Shown here one piece after another: positions 7,609-14,843 of a DNA stretch of 32,346 nucleotides. Under the pieces are notes generated by a model. It was given only the letters and a program-made list of their open reading frames with translations. It was not told where the DNA came from and did no database searches. This DNA is from Verrucomicrobiales bacterium (GTDB lineage: Bacteria; Verrucomicrobiota; Verrucomicrobiia; Limisphaerales; UBA9464), in assembly GCA_027483345.1 (NCBI GenBank), contig JAIXUV010000193.1:1-32346 (forward strand). The letters run 5' to 3'. The translations under genes and the position numbers were made by a program. Each line of letters opens with the position of its first letter. Positions within the stretch are counted from its first letter, which is position 1.

Positions 7609-7642
7609 GGTGCCGTCGTCACCACTCGATGACGGCGGCACC
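7609..7642. terminator. Stem-loop between convergent aroF and fabH, possible bidirectional terminator
   Basis: GGTGCCGTCGTCA (7609-7621) pairs with TGACGGCGGCACC (7630-7642): 13 positions with one G-U type pair and an 8-base loop. It covers the last codons and the stop of fabH and lies just past the aroF stop. No T run follows on either strand, so it may be a roadblock or RNA-stability hairpin rather than a strong intrinsic terminator. Confidence 0.4.
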
Positions 7643-8629
7643 CCAGGTCAATCCGGCGCCGAAGACCACGAGCAGCACGAGGTCGCCCCGGGTGATGCGT
7701 CCCTCGCGGACCGCCTCATCCAACGCGATCCCGACGCTGGCGGCGCTGGTGTTGCCATAGCGGTCGACGTTGACGAACACCTGTTCCGGGGTCGCGCCAA
7801 GGCGTTCGCCGACCGCGGTGAGGATGCGCTGGTTCGCCTGGTGCGGGATGACGCAGCGGATCTGCCCGATCTCCAGTCCGCAACGGCCGAGCGCCTCGTT
7901 GGCGGCGGACACCATCGCGTTGACCGCGTTCTTGAAGGTCTCCTTGCCGTCCATGCGAAGGAAATGGAGACGCCGTGCCACGGTGTCGGCGGTCGCGGGA
8001 CAGGCGCTTCCCCCGCCCTGCATCTCGAGAAGTCCGGCCTTGCCGCCATCGGACCCGAGGCACGTCGTGAGCAGGCCGTGGGCGCTGGGTCGGTTCTGGA
8101 GGATCGCCGCACCCGCGCCGTCGCCAAACAGCACGCAGGTGTTGCGGTCGGTCCAGTCGACGACCGAACTCATCTTCTCGGCCCCGATCACGAGGACGGT
8201 GTCGTAGGTGTGGGACTGGACGAAATGGGAACCGACCTCGAGGGCGTAGACGAACCCGCTGCAGGCAGCCTCGATGTCGAAGGCGGCGGCGCGGAAGGCT
8301 CCCAGCTTGTGTTGGACGAGGCAGGCGGTGCTGGGGAAGAGGTGGTCCGGGGTGATGGTGGCGACGATGATCAGGTCGATCTGGTCGGCGGTGACCCCGG
8401 CGGCGGCCATGGCCTTGCGGGCGGCCTCGACGGCGAGGTCCGAGGTGGCCTCGCCCTCGGCGGCGATCCGCCGTTCCCGGATGCCGGTCCGGGTGCGGAT
8501 CCACTCGTCCGAGGTGTCCACCATGCGTTCGAGGTCGGCGTTCGAAAGCACGCGCGACGGGACATGGGAGCCGACGCCCGTGATCGAAACGGTGCGGAGA
8601 TGCGGGCGGTTGGCGCGGGGATGCTTCAA
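7619..8629 (-). CDS. fabH: 3-oxoacyl-[acyl-carrier-protein] synthase III
   Basis: Starts type II fatty acid synthesis by condensing acetyl-CoA with malonyl-ACP. The 336-residue thiolase-fold protein has the full catalytic triad: C123 (EAACSGF), H263 (PHQAN) and N293 (YGNTSAAS). The N-terminus (ITGVGSHVPSRVLSNADLE) and the C-terminal GAGLTWGAAVIEW are typical. The start at 8629 makes an ATGA overlap with the plsX stop, so it is translationally coupled to plsX. It is the last gene of the DUF177-rpmF-plsX-fabH block that is conserved across many bacteria, which ties acyl-chain initiation to phospholipid synthesis. The gene appears complete and unremarkable. Confidence 0.97.
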   Translation of the reverse strand: MKHPRANRPHLRTVSITGVGSHVPSRVLSNADLERMVDTSDEWIRTRTGIRERRIAAEGEATSDLAVEAARKAMAAAGVTADQIDLIIVATITPDHLFPSTACLVQHKLGAFRAAAFDIEAACSGFVYALEVGSHFVQSHTYDTVLVIGAEKMSSVVDWTDRNTCVLFGDGAGAAILQNRPSAHGLLTTCLGSDGGKAGLLEMQGGGSACPATADTVARRLHFLRMDGKETFKNAVNAMVSAANEALGRCGLEIGQIRCVIPHQANQRILTAVGERLGATPEQVFVNVDRYGNTSAASVGIALDEAVREGRITRGDLVLLVVFGAGLTWGAAVIEW

Positions 8630-9684
8630 TTTCGGGGAGTGCTGGAGGGAATCTCCGCCGTATCCGGCGCAGCCAGCGGCTTCCGGCTGGAAGCGGAGGC
8701 CATGTCACGCACCAGCGTCGCGTTCAACCCGAGTCCGACGAAGCGCACGGCCTGGTGCATGGCGTGCATCACGTTGCCCCGCTTCGCCCCGCCGTGGATC
8801 TTGATCACACATCCGTGGATGCCGAGCAGCGGCGCCCCGCCGTAGGCTTCGGGATTCATGCGGGTCCGGATGCCGGTGAGCCCGCCGCGCGCGATGAACG
8901 CGCCGAGCATCCGCAGCGGGTTCGCCTTCAGTTCCTCACGCAGCATCGAACCTACCGCCTTGCCGAGGCTTTCGGCGGACTTCAGCACGATGTTGCCGAC
9001 GAAGCCGTCGCAGACGCAGACGTCGACTCCGTCCATGAAGAGGTCGTAGCCCTCGCAGTAGCCCATCGAGTTGAGTCCGGATGCGCGGATGAGTGCGACG
9101 GCGGCGCGGGTGAGTTCGGTGCCCTTGGATTCCTCGGAACCGTTGCTCAGCACCCCGACCCGGGGCGAAGCGACACCGAGCATGGCCTTGGAATAGGCCG
9201 AACCCATGATCGCGAACTGGAGCAGGTTCTCCGGGGTGCACTCCGGATTGGCGCCGCCGTCCACGAGCACCCAGGCACCGGCCTTCGAAGGCATGATGCA
9301 GGCGATGGTGGGGCGTTCGATCCCGTCGAGGGTGCGCAACCGGATTGTGGCGGCGGCGACGATGCCTCCGGTGTTGCCGGACGAGATGACCGCGTCGGCA
9401 TGGCCGTCGCGGACGAGTTCCACGGCGCGGAGGATGGAGCAGTCCTTCTTCCGGCGGAGGCCTTGGACCGGCTTGTCCTCCATGGTGAGGACCTCGCTCG
9501 CGTGACGGATCCGGACCCGGGGGTCGGAACAGCCGATCCGTTCCAGGATGCGTCGCAACTCGTCCTCAGGGCCGACGACGTGGACCTCCTGGACGGCCGA
9601 CTCGGCGGCCAAGCCGAGCTTCACGCCCTGGAGGAGTTCCTCCGGGCCGTGGTCGCCACCCATGACGTCCACTGCCAGGCGCAT
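8626..9684 (-). CDS. plsX: Phosphate acyltransferase PlsX
   Basis: Peripheral membrane enzyme that turns acyl-ACP plus phosphate into acyl-phosphate for the PlsY/PlsC route to phosphatidic acid. The 352-residue protein opens with the family signature MRLAVDVMGGDHGPEE, keeps the SSGNTGG segment (about 121) and the SNGSEESKGTEL and CDGFVGNIVLKS motifs, so it is a normal full-length PlsX. The C-terminal 25 residues after the conserved core are Ser/Pro-rich and poorly conserved in kind. It lies 51 bp downstream of rpmF across a strong hairpin (9695-9724) and overlaps fabH by ATGA. PlsC is encoded separately at 25297-25920 in this same window. Confidence 0.97.
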   Translation of the reverse strand: MRLAVDVMGGDHGPEELLQGVKLGLAAESAVQEVHVVGPEDELRRILERIGCSDPRVRIRHASEVLTMEDKPVQGLRRKKDCSILRAVELVRDGHADAVISSGNTGGIVAAATIRLRTLDGIERPTIACIMPSKAGAWVLVDGGANPECTPENLLQFAIMGSAYSKAMLGVASPRVGVLSNGSEESKGTELTRAAVALIRASGLNSMGYCEGYDLFMDGVDVCVCDGFVGNIVLKSAESLGKAVGSMLREELKANPLRMLGAFIARGGLTGIRTRMNPEAYGGAPLLGIHGCVIKIHGGAKRGNVMHAMHQAVRFVGLGLNATLVRDMASASSRKPLAAPDTAEIPSSTPRN

Positions 9685-9694
9685 GAAAGCAAAT

Positions 9695-9724
9695 GCGCCG
9701 ACCCCGCGGAAACAGGGTCGGCGC
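9695..9724 (-). terminator. Strong intercistronic hairpin between rpmF and plsX
   Basis: GCGCCGACCC (9695-9704) and GGGTCGGCGC (9715-9724) form a perfect 10-bp stem with a 10-base loop. Read on the minus strand it is followed by ATTTGCTTTC, only mildly T-rich, and ends 10 bases before the plsX start codon. It may reduce read-through from rpmF into plsX, stabilise the rpmF message or affect plsX translation. The terminator label is tentative. Confidence 0.5.
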
Positions 9725-9735
9725 AGGGAAAAGGA

Positions 9736-9924
9736 TCAGGCGACAGCGCTGACGTTGATCACCTGGCGCCCGTTGTAGTAGCCGCACTCGCCGCACACGC
9801 GGTGCGGAAGGTTCGGCGAGGCGCACTGGGGACAGGTGGAGAGCTGCGGCAGCGTGAGAACGCTGTTGTAAGCCCGGCGCATGCGCTGACGGCTGCGCGA
9901 CGGTTTGCGTTTGGGAACGCCCAT
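9736..9924 (-). CDS. rpmF: 50S ribosomal protein L32
   Basis: A 62-residue basic ribosomal protein. It opens with MGVPKRKPSRSRQRMRRA, typical of L32, and carries the zinc-ribbon cysteines C31, C34, C44 and C47 (CPQC and CGEC), so this is the zinc-binding form rather than the Cys-less paralog. It follows the DUF177 gene by 11 bp, an order found in very many bacteria, and precedes plsX. The short gap suggests co-transcription with DUF177. Confidence 0.97.
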   Translation of the reverse strand: MGVPKRKPSRSRQRMRRAYNSVLTLPQLSTCPQCASPNLPHRVCGECGYYNGRQVINVSAVA

Positions 9925-9935
9925 ATTCTATTCGG

Positions 9936-10421
9936 TTACAGTTTCAACTTGTCGAGGGCGCTCCAGGCACTTGCCGAGGACGACTCCCCCAAATGAAGAT
10001 CGCGGGCTTCGGTCTTCGGCTTCAGCCCGCGACAATCAAGACTGCACAACGGACTCGTTGGCAGGACGAGCAAAATGTCCTCTCGGACGACAGGGGTCAA
10101 GTCCGCAAAATCACCATCGATCACCGTCATCTCTTCGCCCTCGACCTTTTCGAAGGGGATCAGGGCGGCAAACTCCGGCAGTTCGAGCGGCAGGATGAAG
10201 GTCTTCAGGCAACGGGCGCAGTCGCATTCAAGCCGGGTCGCCAGACGGCCGGTGACCAGAAGTCCATCGGACTGGCGTTCCACCTTCAGCTCGTAATCCA
10301 CGGGATGCACCAGGCGGACCAGTTCGTCCTGGAAATCCGGCACCAACTCGGGAGCCGGGATCGAGTCGTCCAACTCGACCGGTCCGTTCTCGAGGTGCTT
10401 GAGGTTCACCTTCAGCGACAT
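9936..10421 (-). CDS. yceD: DUF177/YceD family protein
   Basis: A 161-residue protein of the YceD/DUF177 family, encoded next to rpmF as in most bacteria and linked by others to 23S rRNA accumulation or ribosome assembly; its exact biochemical role is not settled. The conserved core is visible as LECDCARCLKTF (about residues 85-96), followed by an acidic stretch and a second Cys-containing segment (PTSPLCSLDCRGL). It starts the DUF177-rpmF-plsX-fabH block. The upstream 147 bp to the MFS stop contain the MFS terminator at 10512-10549, so the promoter of this block most likely lies between 10422 and 10510. Confidence 0.87.
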   Translation of the reverse strand: MSLKVNLKHLENGPVELDDSIPAPELVPDFQDELVRLVHPVDYELKVERQSDGLLVTGRLATRLECDCARCLKTFILPLELPEFAALIPFEKVEGEEMTVIDGDFADLTPVVREDILLVLPTSPLCSLDCRGLKPKTEARDLHLGESSSASAWSALDKLKL

Positions 10422-10511
10422 GGGTGGAGCTTCGGCGAACGGCGCCCCGCTGGCAACCGACGGTTCTGCTTTCCCGAGGTCGGGGCCGAGGGGACGGACG
10501 AGGGGAACCGA

Positions 10512-10549
10512 GAAAACAAAAGGCGGGCTCCGTTTCGGGAGCCCGCCTT
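10512..10549 (-). terminator. Intrinsic terminator of the MFS transporter gene
   Basis: AGGCGGGCTCC (10521-10531) pairs perfectly with GGAGCCCGCCT (10538-10548), extended by one A-T pair, around a 6-base loop. On the minus strand it is followed by TTTTGTTTT (10520-10512). It lies 20 bp past the transporter stop codon and insulates the DUF177-rpmF-plsX-fabH block from it. Confidence 0.9.
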
Positions 10550-10568
10550 CGTGATTCGGGAACGGCGA

Positions 10569-12224
10569 TCAGGCCGCCTTCGCGTCGGCGATCGTGATCG
10601 GCCGGTAGCCGCCGATGGCCTTGAAGTAGAAGAGCAACAGCAGATAGATGACGGCCATTCCGACCGGGAGTGCGGCATCCGCCTTGAGCGTCTGACGGGC
10701 ACCCGCGATGTTGGCCTCAACCATAGCTTTCTGATCCGCGGTCAGCTGCGACTTTTCGGTAGAGACGTTCTCGTGCTTCTCCTTCTCGGCCAGCTTTTTC
10801 GCGGCCTCCATTTTCGCTCCATCCAAGGCAGCGACCTCCTTGAAGATCCCAAGCAGGCCTGACGGTTTCTCGGCCTTGTTGGCAATGAGGACGGCCTGCT
10901 GCCCCTTGGCCTCCAAATGCTCGGCAGTGAAGCGATCCTTGGCATAGCCGAGTCCGGGGCCACCGATCTGGCCCACGGAAAGCATGCCGATTCCGCCCAT
11001 GATGGACATCGCCACCGCACCCGACCGCGGGAAACGGTCTCCCACGACCGCAAGCATGGTCGGCCAGAAGAACGTCTTGCCGATGCTGTAGAGCAGCACG
11101 GCACCGAAGGCCACCGTGAGGGTGGTCACGGAAGAGCAGGCCAGCAATCCGACGATGGCAAAGATCGAGCATGTGAACAGGATCGCGATCGGGGAGAGCT
11201 TGAGGCGCGACTCGATCCAGTGGCTGGAGAACCGCAGGGCGAACATCATCGCGGATGCGAAGATGAAGAGGATCGTGCCCTGTTTCGCTGTCAGGATGCT
11301 GCCGTTGATGTTCTCGATCCAAGAGTCGGTGCCCAGCTCGAGCGAACCCAGGATGGCATGGGCGATGAAGAGGGTGAAAATCATCCAGTGCCCCAGCGCA
11401 AACTTGGTGATGACAGCAACCCAGGCGACAAAACCGAGCGCGACGAGAGCCGAAACGGTGACCCAGGCTTGGGACGTGAAGAATCCGCTGCCCGTGATGG
11501 CTCCAATGATGCCGCCCAGCGAGTCGCGGAAGAACAAGAAGAGCAGCACACCCACGATGCTCGCTCCAAGCATTCCGACATCCTTCATCATCTCTCCCAA
11601 GGAAAGTCCCTTGGAGGAGGCTTCCGATTTCGGGAATTTCTGACCCAAGAACAAGAAGCCGTAGATCGCGGTAGGGATGAGGTACAGCCCCAACTTCACC
11701 TTCCAAGGAAGGGAGTCACCCACGAAAAGGGTGACGAAGGCGCCGAGGATCATTCCCGCAGGCCAGCTCGCGTGCAGGATGTTCAGGTAATGGGTGCGAT
11801 TCTTGGGGTAGATGGTCGCAATCAGTGGATTGGCAACGGCCTCAAGGGTGCCGTTCGCCAACGAGAAGATGAACGAGCCGCAAAAGAGCAGGTTGAAGGC
11901 GGTCGCCTGGGTCACGTCCGGGGCAGGAGAGAGCGTGACGACGGCAGACAGCACATGGAGCAGAAAGGCTGCGCCCACCAGTTTTCCGTAGCCGATCTTG
12001 TCCACCACGATGCCGCCGAAAATGATGCCGAAACAGAAACCCGAAAACCCGGCTCCGCCGATGAGGCCAACCTGACCGTCTGTGAAGCGGAAGAGCGATT
12101 TCCACTCTCCGGTGAGGCCGTTTCGCAAAGCGAATCCGATGCCGGCCGCCAAGATCGCCATGAATCCGGCGAAAAGCAGCCGCTTTGCGTTGGGCGCGAT
12201 GCCCTCGTTACTTCCGTTGCTCAT
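10569..12224 (-). CDS. MFS transporter with large hydrophilic loop before last membrane segment
   Basis: A 551-residue inner-membrane permease of the major facilitator superfamily, with about 12 predicted membrane segments. Segment 1 follows a short N-terminus (RLLFAGFMAILAAGIGFALR), and the loop after segment 2 carries a VVDKIGYGKLVG motif that fits the MFS loop 2-3 signature. Between the eleventh and twelfth segments is a charged Lys/Glu/Ala-rich insert of about 94 residues (10665-10946), longer than usual for the family. Substrate cannot be read from the sequence; a sugar-type role is possible because of general resemblance to sugar permeases and an adjacent polyol-type dehydrogenase, but that is inference. 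The start at 12224 is preferred to 12290 because the extra 22 residues are Ser/Thr-rich and lack features. A clear terminator follows. Confidence 0.85.
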   Translation of the reverse strand: MSNGSNEGIAPNAKRLLFAGFMAILAAGIGFALRNGLTGEWKSLFRFTDGQVGLIGGAGFSGFCFGIIFGGIVVDKIGYGKLVGAAFLLHVLSAVVTLSPAPDVTQATAFNLLFCGSFIFSLANGTLEAVANPLIATIYPKNRTHYLNILHASWPAGMILGAFVTLFVGDSLPWKVKLGLYLIPTAIYGFLFLGQKFPKSEASSKGLSLGEMMKDVGMLGASIVGVLLFLFFRDSLGGIIGAITGSGFFTSQAWVTVSALVALGFVAWVAVITKFALGHWMIFTLFIAHAILGSLELGTDSWIENINGSILTAKQGTILFIFASAMMFALRFSSHWIESRLKLSPIAILFTCSIFAIVGLLACSSVTTLTVAFGAVLLYSIGKTFFWPTMLAVVGDRFPRSGAVAMSIMGGIGMLSVGQIGGPGLGYAKDRFTAEHLEAKGQQAVLIANKAEKPSGLLGIFKEVAALDGAKMEAAKKLAEKEKHENVSTEKSQLTADQKAMVEANIAGARQTLKADAALPVGMAVIYLLLLFYFKAIGGYRPITIADAKAA

Positions 12225-12581
12225 AGTGGTTCGTGGATGGGTACTGAAGGATGACAGATGCTGTGTGGTGACGGACGTGGGACGAGCCATTTAACCGTTT
12301 CGACACTCGACCTGTCCATTCCTTGCTTTCGGATTGTGGGGTACGGTCACGGTCGAGGGCAGGTTCCTCATTCGCCCCGCCCCATCCCCGTCGCGTCCGA
12401 GTCCGTTTCATCGGAACGAATCCGGACCTCACTCAAAAACGCGACGACGCCACGGCAACGTGGAGTTGGATCCGAAGCCCGAATGGACTCCAGCGAAAGG
12501 GGGTGCTGTTCCACCATCTCCAACCCGCTGTTCCCTTCTCGGCTTGGCCGCTTGCGGTGAGAGTCCCCACCAACTCGCGGC
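12225..12581. other. Gene-free region upstream of the MFS transporter gene
   Basis: 357 bp between the dehydrogenase stop and the transporter start, both minus strand. It should carry the transporter promoter, but I see no convincing boxes. It contains one copy of the dispersed repeat (12425-12469). Open frames here are short, lack family features and read through the repeat. Confidence 0.6.
12425..12469 (+). repeat. Dispersed intergenic repeat, copy 1 (divergent)
   Basis: Begins GACCTCACTCAAAAACGCGA and shares the GACCTCAC-CAA-CGCGA-CGC-ACGG skeleton with the copies at 18505 and 25964. The similarity may run on for about 10 bases (TGGATCCGAAG here, TGGACCCGAAA in copy 2). It is the most diverged of the three. 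Confidence 0.5.
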
Positions 12582-13610
12582 TCAGGGCCGAATCAGCGTC
12601 TTCACCGCCCGGTTGCCCGACGCCATCGAGCGGAAAAGCTCGGGCAACTCGTCCAGTCCGGCCTGTCCGTCGACGAAGTCCGCCGATCGGATGACTCCGG
12701 TTTCGATCAGTTCCAGCGCCCGTCGGATGGTCCTCGGCGTGTGGTGGAACGAGGCAAGCAGGGTCAGGTTGGAATAGTGGATCAGGCCGGTGTCGAACTG
12801 GACCGAAGTGCCGCCGGGGCAACCGCCGAAGAAGTTGACCCGCCCACCCTTCCGCACCAGGCGGGACGCGGACTCCCAAGCCGAAGGTTTACCCACCGCC
12901 TCGAAGACCACGTCGAACTCCGACCGGGGCAGCGCGTCGCGGATCGCCGCCTCCAGATCCTCCCTTCCCTGCATGTCCACGACCGACGCCGCGCCCAACC
13001 GGCCGCCAAGGGCCAGGCGGGCCTCGCCTCGGCCGGCCGCGGAAACGATGCAACCCGCGTGGTGCGCCAAGGCCACGGCGAAGAGGCCGATCGGTCCCGC
13101 ACCCAGCACGAGGACCCGCTCACCCGCCGCCAATTTCAGGTCGTCGATACCCTGGACCACACAGGCGAGCGGTTCGGTGAGCGCCCCGGACTCGAACTCG
13201 GTGGTCGGACGCAGCCGGAGCAGGTTCTTCTCCGCCAGACGCGCCGGAACCACGATGGACTCCGCGTAGGCGCCGTTCAGGAAGAGGAGATCGTCGCAGA
13301 GGTTCTCCTGTCCGCGTCGACAGGATGGACACCCTCCGCAAGGCGCCGAGTTGGCGCAGACGACACGGTCCCCAACAGACCAGCCAAGGGTCTCCGGATG
13401 CACCTCGCCGACGGTGCCCGCCAACTCGTGTCCGAAGACGCACGGCGGCTTCAACATCCGTGCATGGTACCCGCGGCGGAAGACCTTCAGGTCCGTGCCG
13501 CAGGTCAACGCCGCGCCGATGCGGACGCGGACCTCGCCCGGCTGGAGCGGAAGCTCCGGGACATCCTCGATGCGGACGTCTTCGCGTCCATGCAACACGG
13601 CGGCCTTCAT
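12582..13610 (-). CDS. Zinc-dependent medium-chain alcohol/polyol dehydrogenase
   Basis: A 342-residue MDR-superfamily oxidoreductase that would oxidise a secondary alcohol (polyol, threonine or similar) with NAD(P). Catalytic zinc ligands fit C37, H61 and E62 (FGHELAG), with E146 nearby. The structural zinc cysteines C91, C94, C97 and C105 are all present. The Rossmann fold motif GAGPIG is at 170-175. The start at 13610 (MKAAVLHG) is the family start; the longer frame adds 53 residues without features. Pattern is closest to sorbitol/threonine dehydrogenase-like enzymes, but substrate is not decidable here. The MFS gene lies 357 bp downstream on the same strand, and a shared transport-and-oxidation role is possible but unproven. 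Confidence 0.9.
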   Translation of the reverse strand: MKAAVLHGREDVRIEDVPELPLQPGEVRVRIGAALTCGTDLKVFRRGYHARMLKPPCVFGHELAGTVGEVHPETLGWSVGDRVVCANSAPCGGCPSCRRGQENLCDDLLFLNGAYAESIVVPARLAEKNLLRLRPTTEFESGALTEPLACVVQGIDDLKLAAGERVLVLGAGPIGLFAVALAHHAGCIVSAAGRGEARLALGGRLGAASVVDMQGREDLEAAIRDALPRSEFDVVFEAVGKPSAWESASRLVRKGGRVNFFGGCPGGTSVQFDTGLIHYSNLTLLASFHHTPRTIRRALELIETGVIRSADFVDGQAGLDELPELFRSMASGNRAVKTLIRP

Positions 13611-13804
13611 GGATCTCGTTGCGGCAAAATAGAAAACCGGCCCGGCGGCGGTCACTTGTCCACTCGGACGGAGTTGGCCGGAACCCGGGCCGTCGGACCG
13701 ATACCACGCCGGGGATACGGACCAAAGGGAAAGCTGTTCCGGCTCTTCGAGCTTGGATGGAAGACCCAAGCGAACTTCAAGCCGATACCATCATCGCCGG
13801 CGGC

Positions 13805-14287
13805 TCACCGGTTCCGGCGCCGCGACTCATCCCTAATCCGCTTCTCGGCGGCCTTCTGCATCATCCTCGAATGAGCCGTCTTCTCGTGTTCCGCGGCGAA
13901 CCGGTCGGCCAGCTCACGGAAACCGGGTCGCGAAAGATACCAGGCGCAAAGCAGGTTCGCCGTGATGAAGGTCACGTAGCCCCTGGGGTAGAGCGGAAGC
14001 TTCACTGACGGACCGCCCAGCAACGCGGTCAGGCTCCAAATGAGATGGAGGGTACAGACGCAGAAGAATCCGACGGCGACCCGCCGGTGGAAGCGCCTCA
14101 TGTTCACCAGGCCGACGATCAGCCAGATCATCAGGACAAGAGATGCCGCCGGGAGAAACGGTGTGAATAGGGTCGCTTGCGCAGGGGCATTCTTCCGGTC
14201 TGCGAGTCGGAAAAGTGGGGACAGTTGAATGATGAGGGAGAAGGCGTACCAAGCCGCCACCAGGAGGAAAACGCGTGGACGCTTCAT
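13805..14287 (-). CDS. Small four-helix membrane protein, function unknown
   Basis: A 160-residue hydrophobic protein I do not recognise. Likely membrane segments are at about residues 6-23, 40-62, 72-94 and 103-121, followed by a charged, Arg/Lys-rich C-terminal tail (AEHEKTAHSRMMQKAAEKRI) that should be cytoplasmic under the positive-inside rule. The start at 14287 (MKRPRVFLLVAAWYAF) is chosen because the 67 upstream in-frame residues are Arg/Pro-rich and look non-coding. It stands alone, 194 bp upstream of the dehydrogenase start and downstream of the tRNA terminator. Codon use is like its neighbours, and topology gives no function. Confidence 0.65.
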   Translation of the reverse strand: MKRPRVFLLVAAWYAFSLIIQLSPLFRLADRKNAPAQATLFTPFLPAASLVLMIWLIVGLVNMRRFHRRVAVGFFCVCTLHLIWSLTALLGGPSVKLPLYPRGYVTFITANLLCAWYLSRPGFRELADRFAAEHEKTAHSRMMQKAAEKRIRDESRRRNR

Positions 14288-14501
14288 GATTCCCGAACGA
14301 CCTCGGCCGAAAGGATGGGATTCTCTCCCAGCGGACGCAATGCCTTCCGAAGAACGCGCAGGATCAGGCCTGGGGTCCGTCCGGATGGTCCGATTCGGTC
14401 CGGCCGAGCCGGAAGGAATCCGACTCCCGGAACGATTCCGACAAGTCACCCCAAAGGTTCGATCGGAAGGGTGTTTCGCCCCGGTCACTCCACCAGCCCA
14501 A

Positions 14502-14528
14502 CAAAAAACCCGCAGTTGCCTGCGGGTT
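14502..14528 (-). terminator. Intrinsic terminator of tRNA-Ala
   Basis: AACCCGCAG (14507-14515) pairs with CTGCGGGTT (14520-14528) around TTGC. On the minus strand the stem is followed by TTTTTTGTTG reading down from the hairpin. It lies 33 bp past the 3' end of the tRNA gene. Confidence 0.9.
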
Positions 14529-14561
14529 CCCAGTCGTTTGCCGACCGCCTCCGGGCTGAAG

Positions 14562-14637
14562 TGGTGGAGCCGAGGAGATTCGAACTCCTGACCCCCACAA
14601 TGCCATTGTGGTGCTCTACCAACTGAGCTACGACCCC
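14562..14637 (-). tRNA. tRNA-Ala, anticodon GGC
   Basis: A 76-base cloverleaf with CCA encoded. The acceptor stem is GGGGTCG with CGGCTCC and carries the G3:U70 pair that identifies alanine tRNAs. The D arm is AGCTCAGTTGGTAGAGC, the anticodon stem is CCACA/TGTGG and the anticodon GGC is at 14604-14602. The T arm contains GTTCGAATC. It reads GCC and GCU codons, of which GCC is very common in this GC-rich DNA. Confidence 0.98.
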
Positions 14638-14843
14638 ACTAGGCCCGAAAGCGGCGCGCACTTTAGGAAGGTGGGACGAAGTGTCAAAGCGCATTTGAAA
14701 AAAGTTTTGTGGGAGAGCCTCGGCGGCTCTTGGGAATCCGCCCCGCACCGGGCCCGGCTTCCAGCCCATTCGGCCCGGAATCGATCGTTCCGCCCCGGAT
14801 TCACGATGGGCAACCGAAGCGGGTCGCCCTACCGTCTCCGGCG

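Noticed and set aside
8755-9996. 413-aa plus-strand open frame opposite plsX
   Set aside because: Antisense to plsX and rpmF, which have diagnostic motifs; no features of its own.
10917-12254. 445-aa plus-strand open frame opposite the MFS gene
   Set aside because: Antisense to a transporter with 12 clear membrane segments; hydrophilic and repeat-like.
12289-12304. AAACGGTT-like site upstream of the MFS gene, resembling a LacI-family operator
   Set aside because: The match is not palindromic and no LacI-type regulator is in the window.
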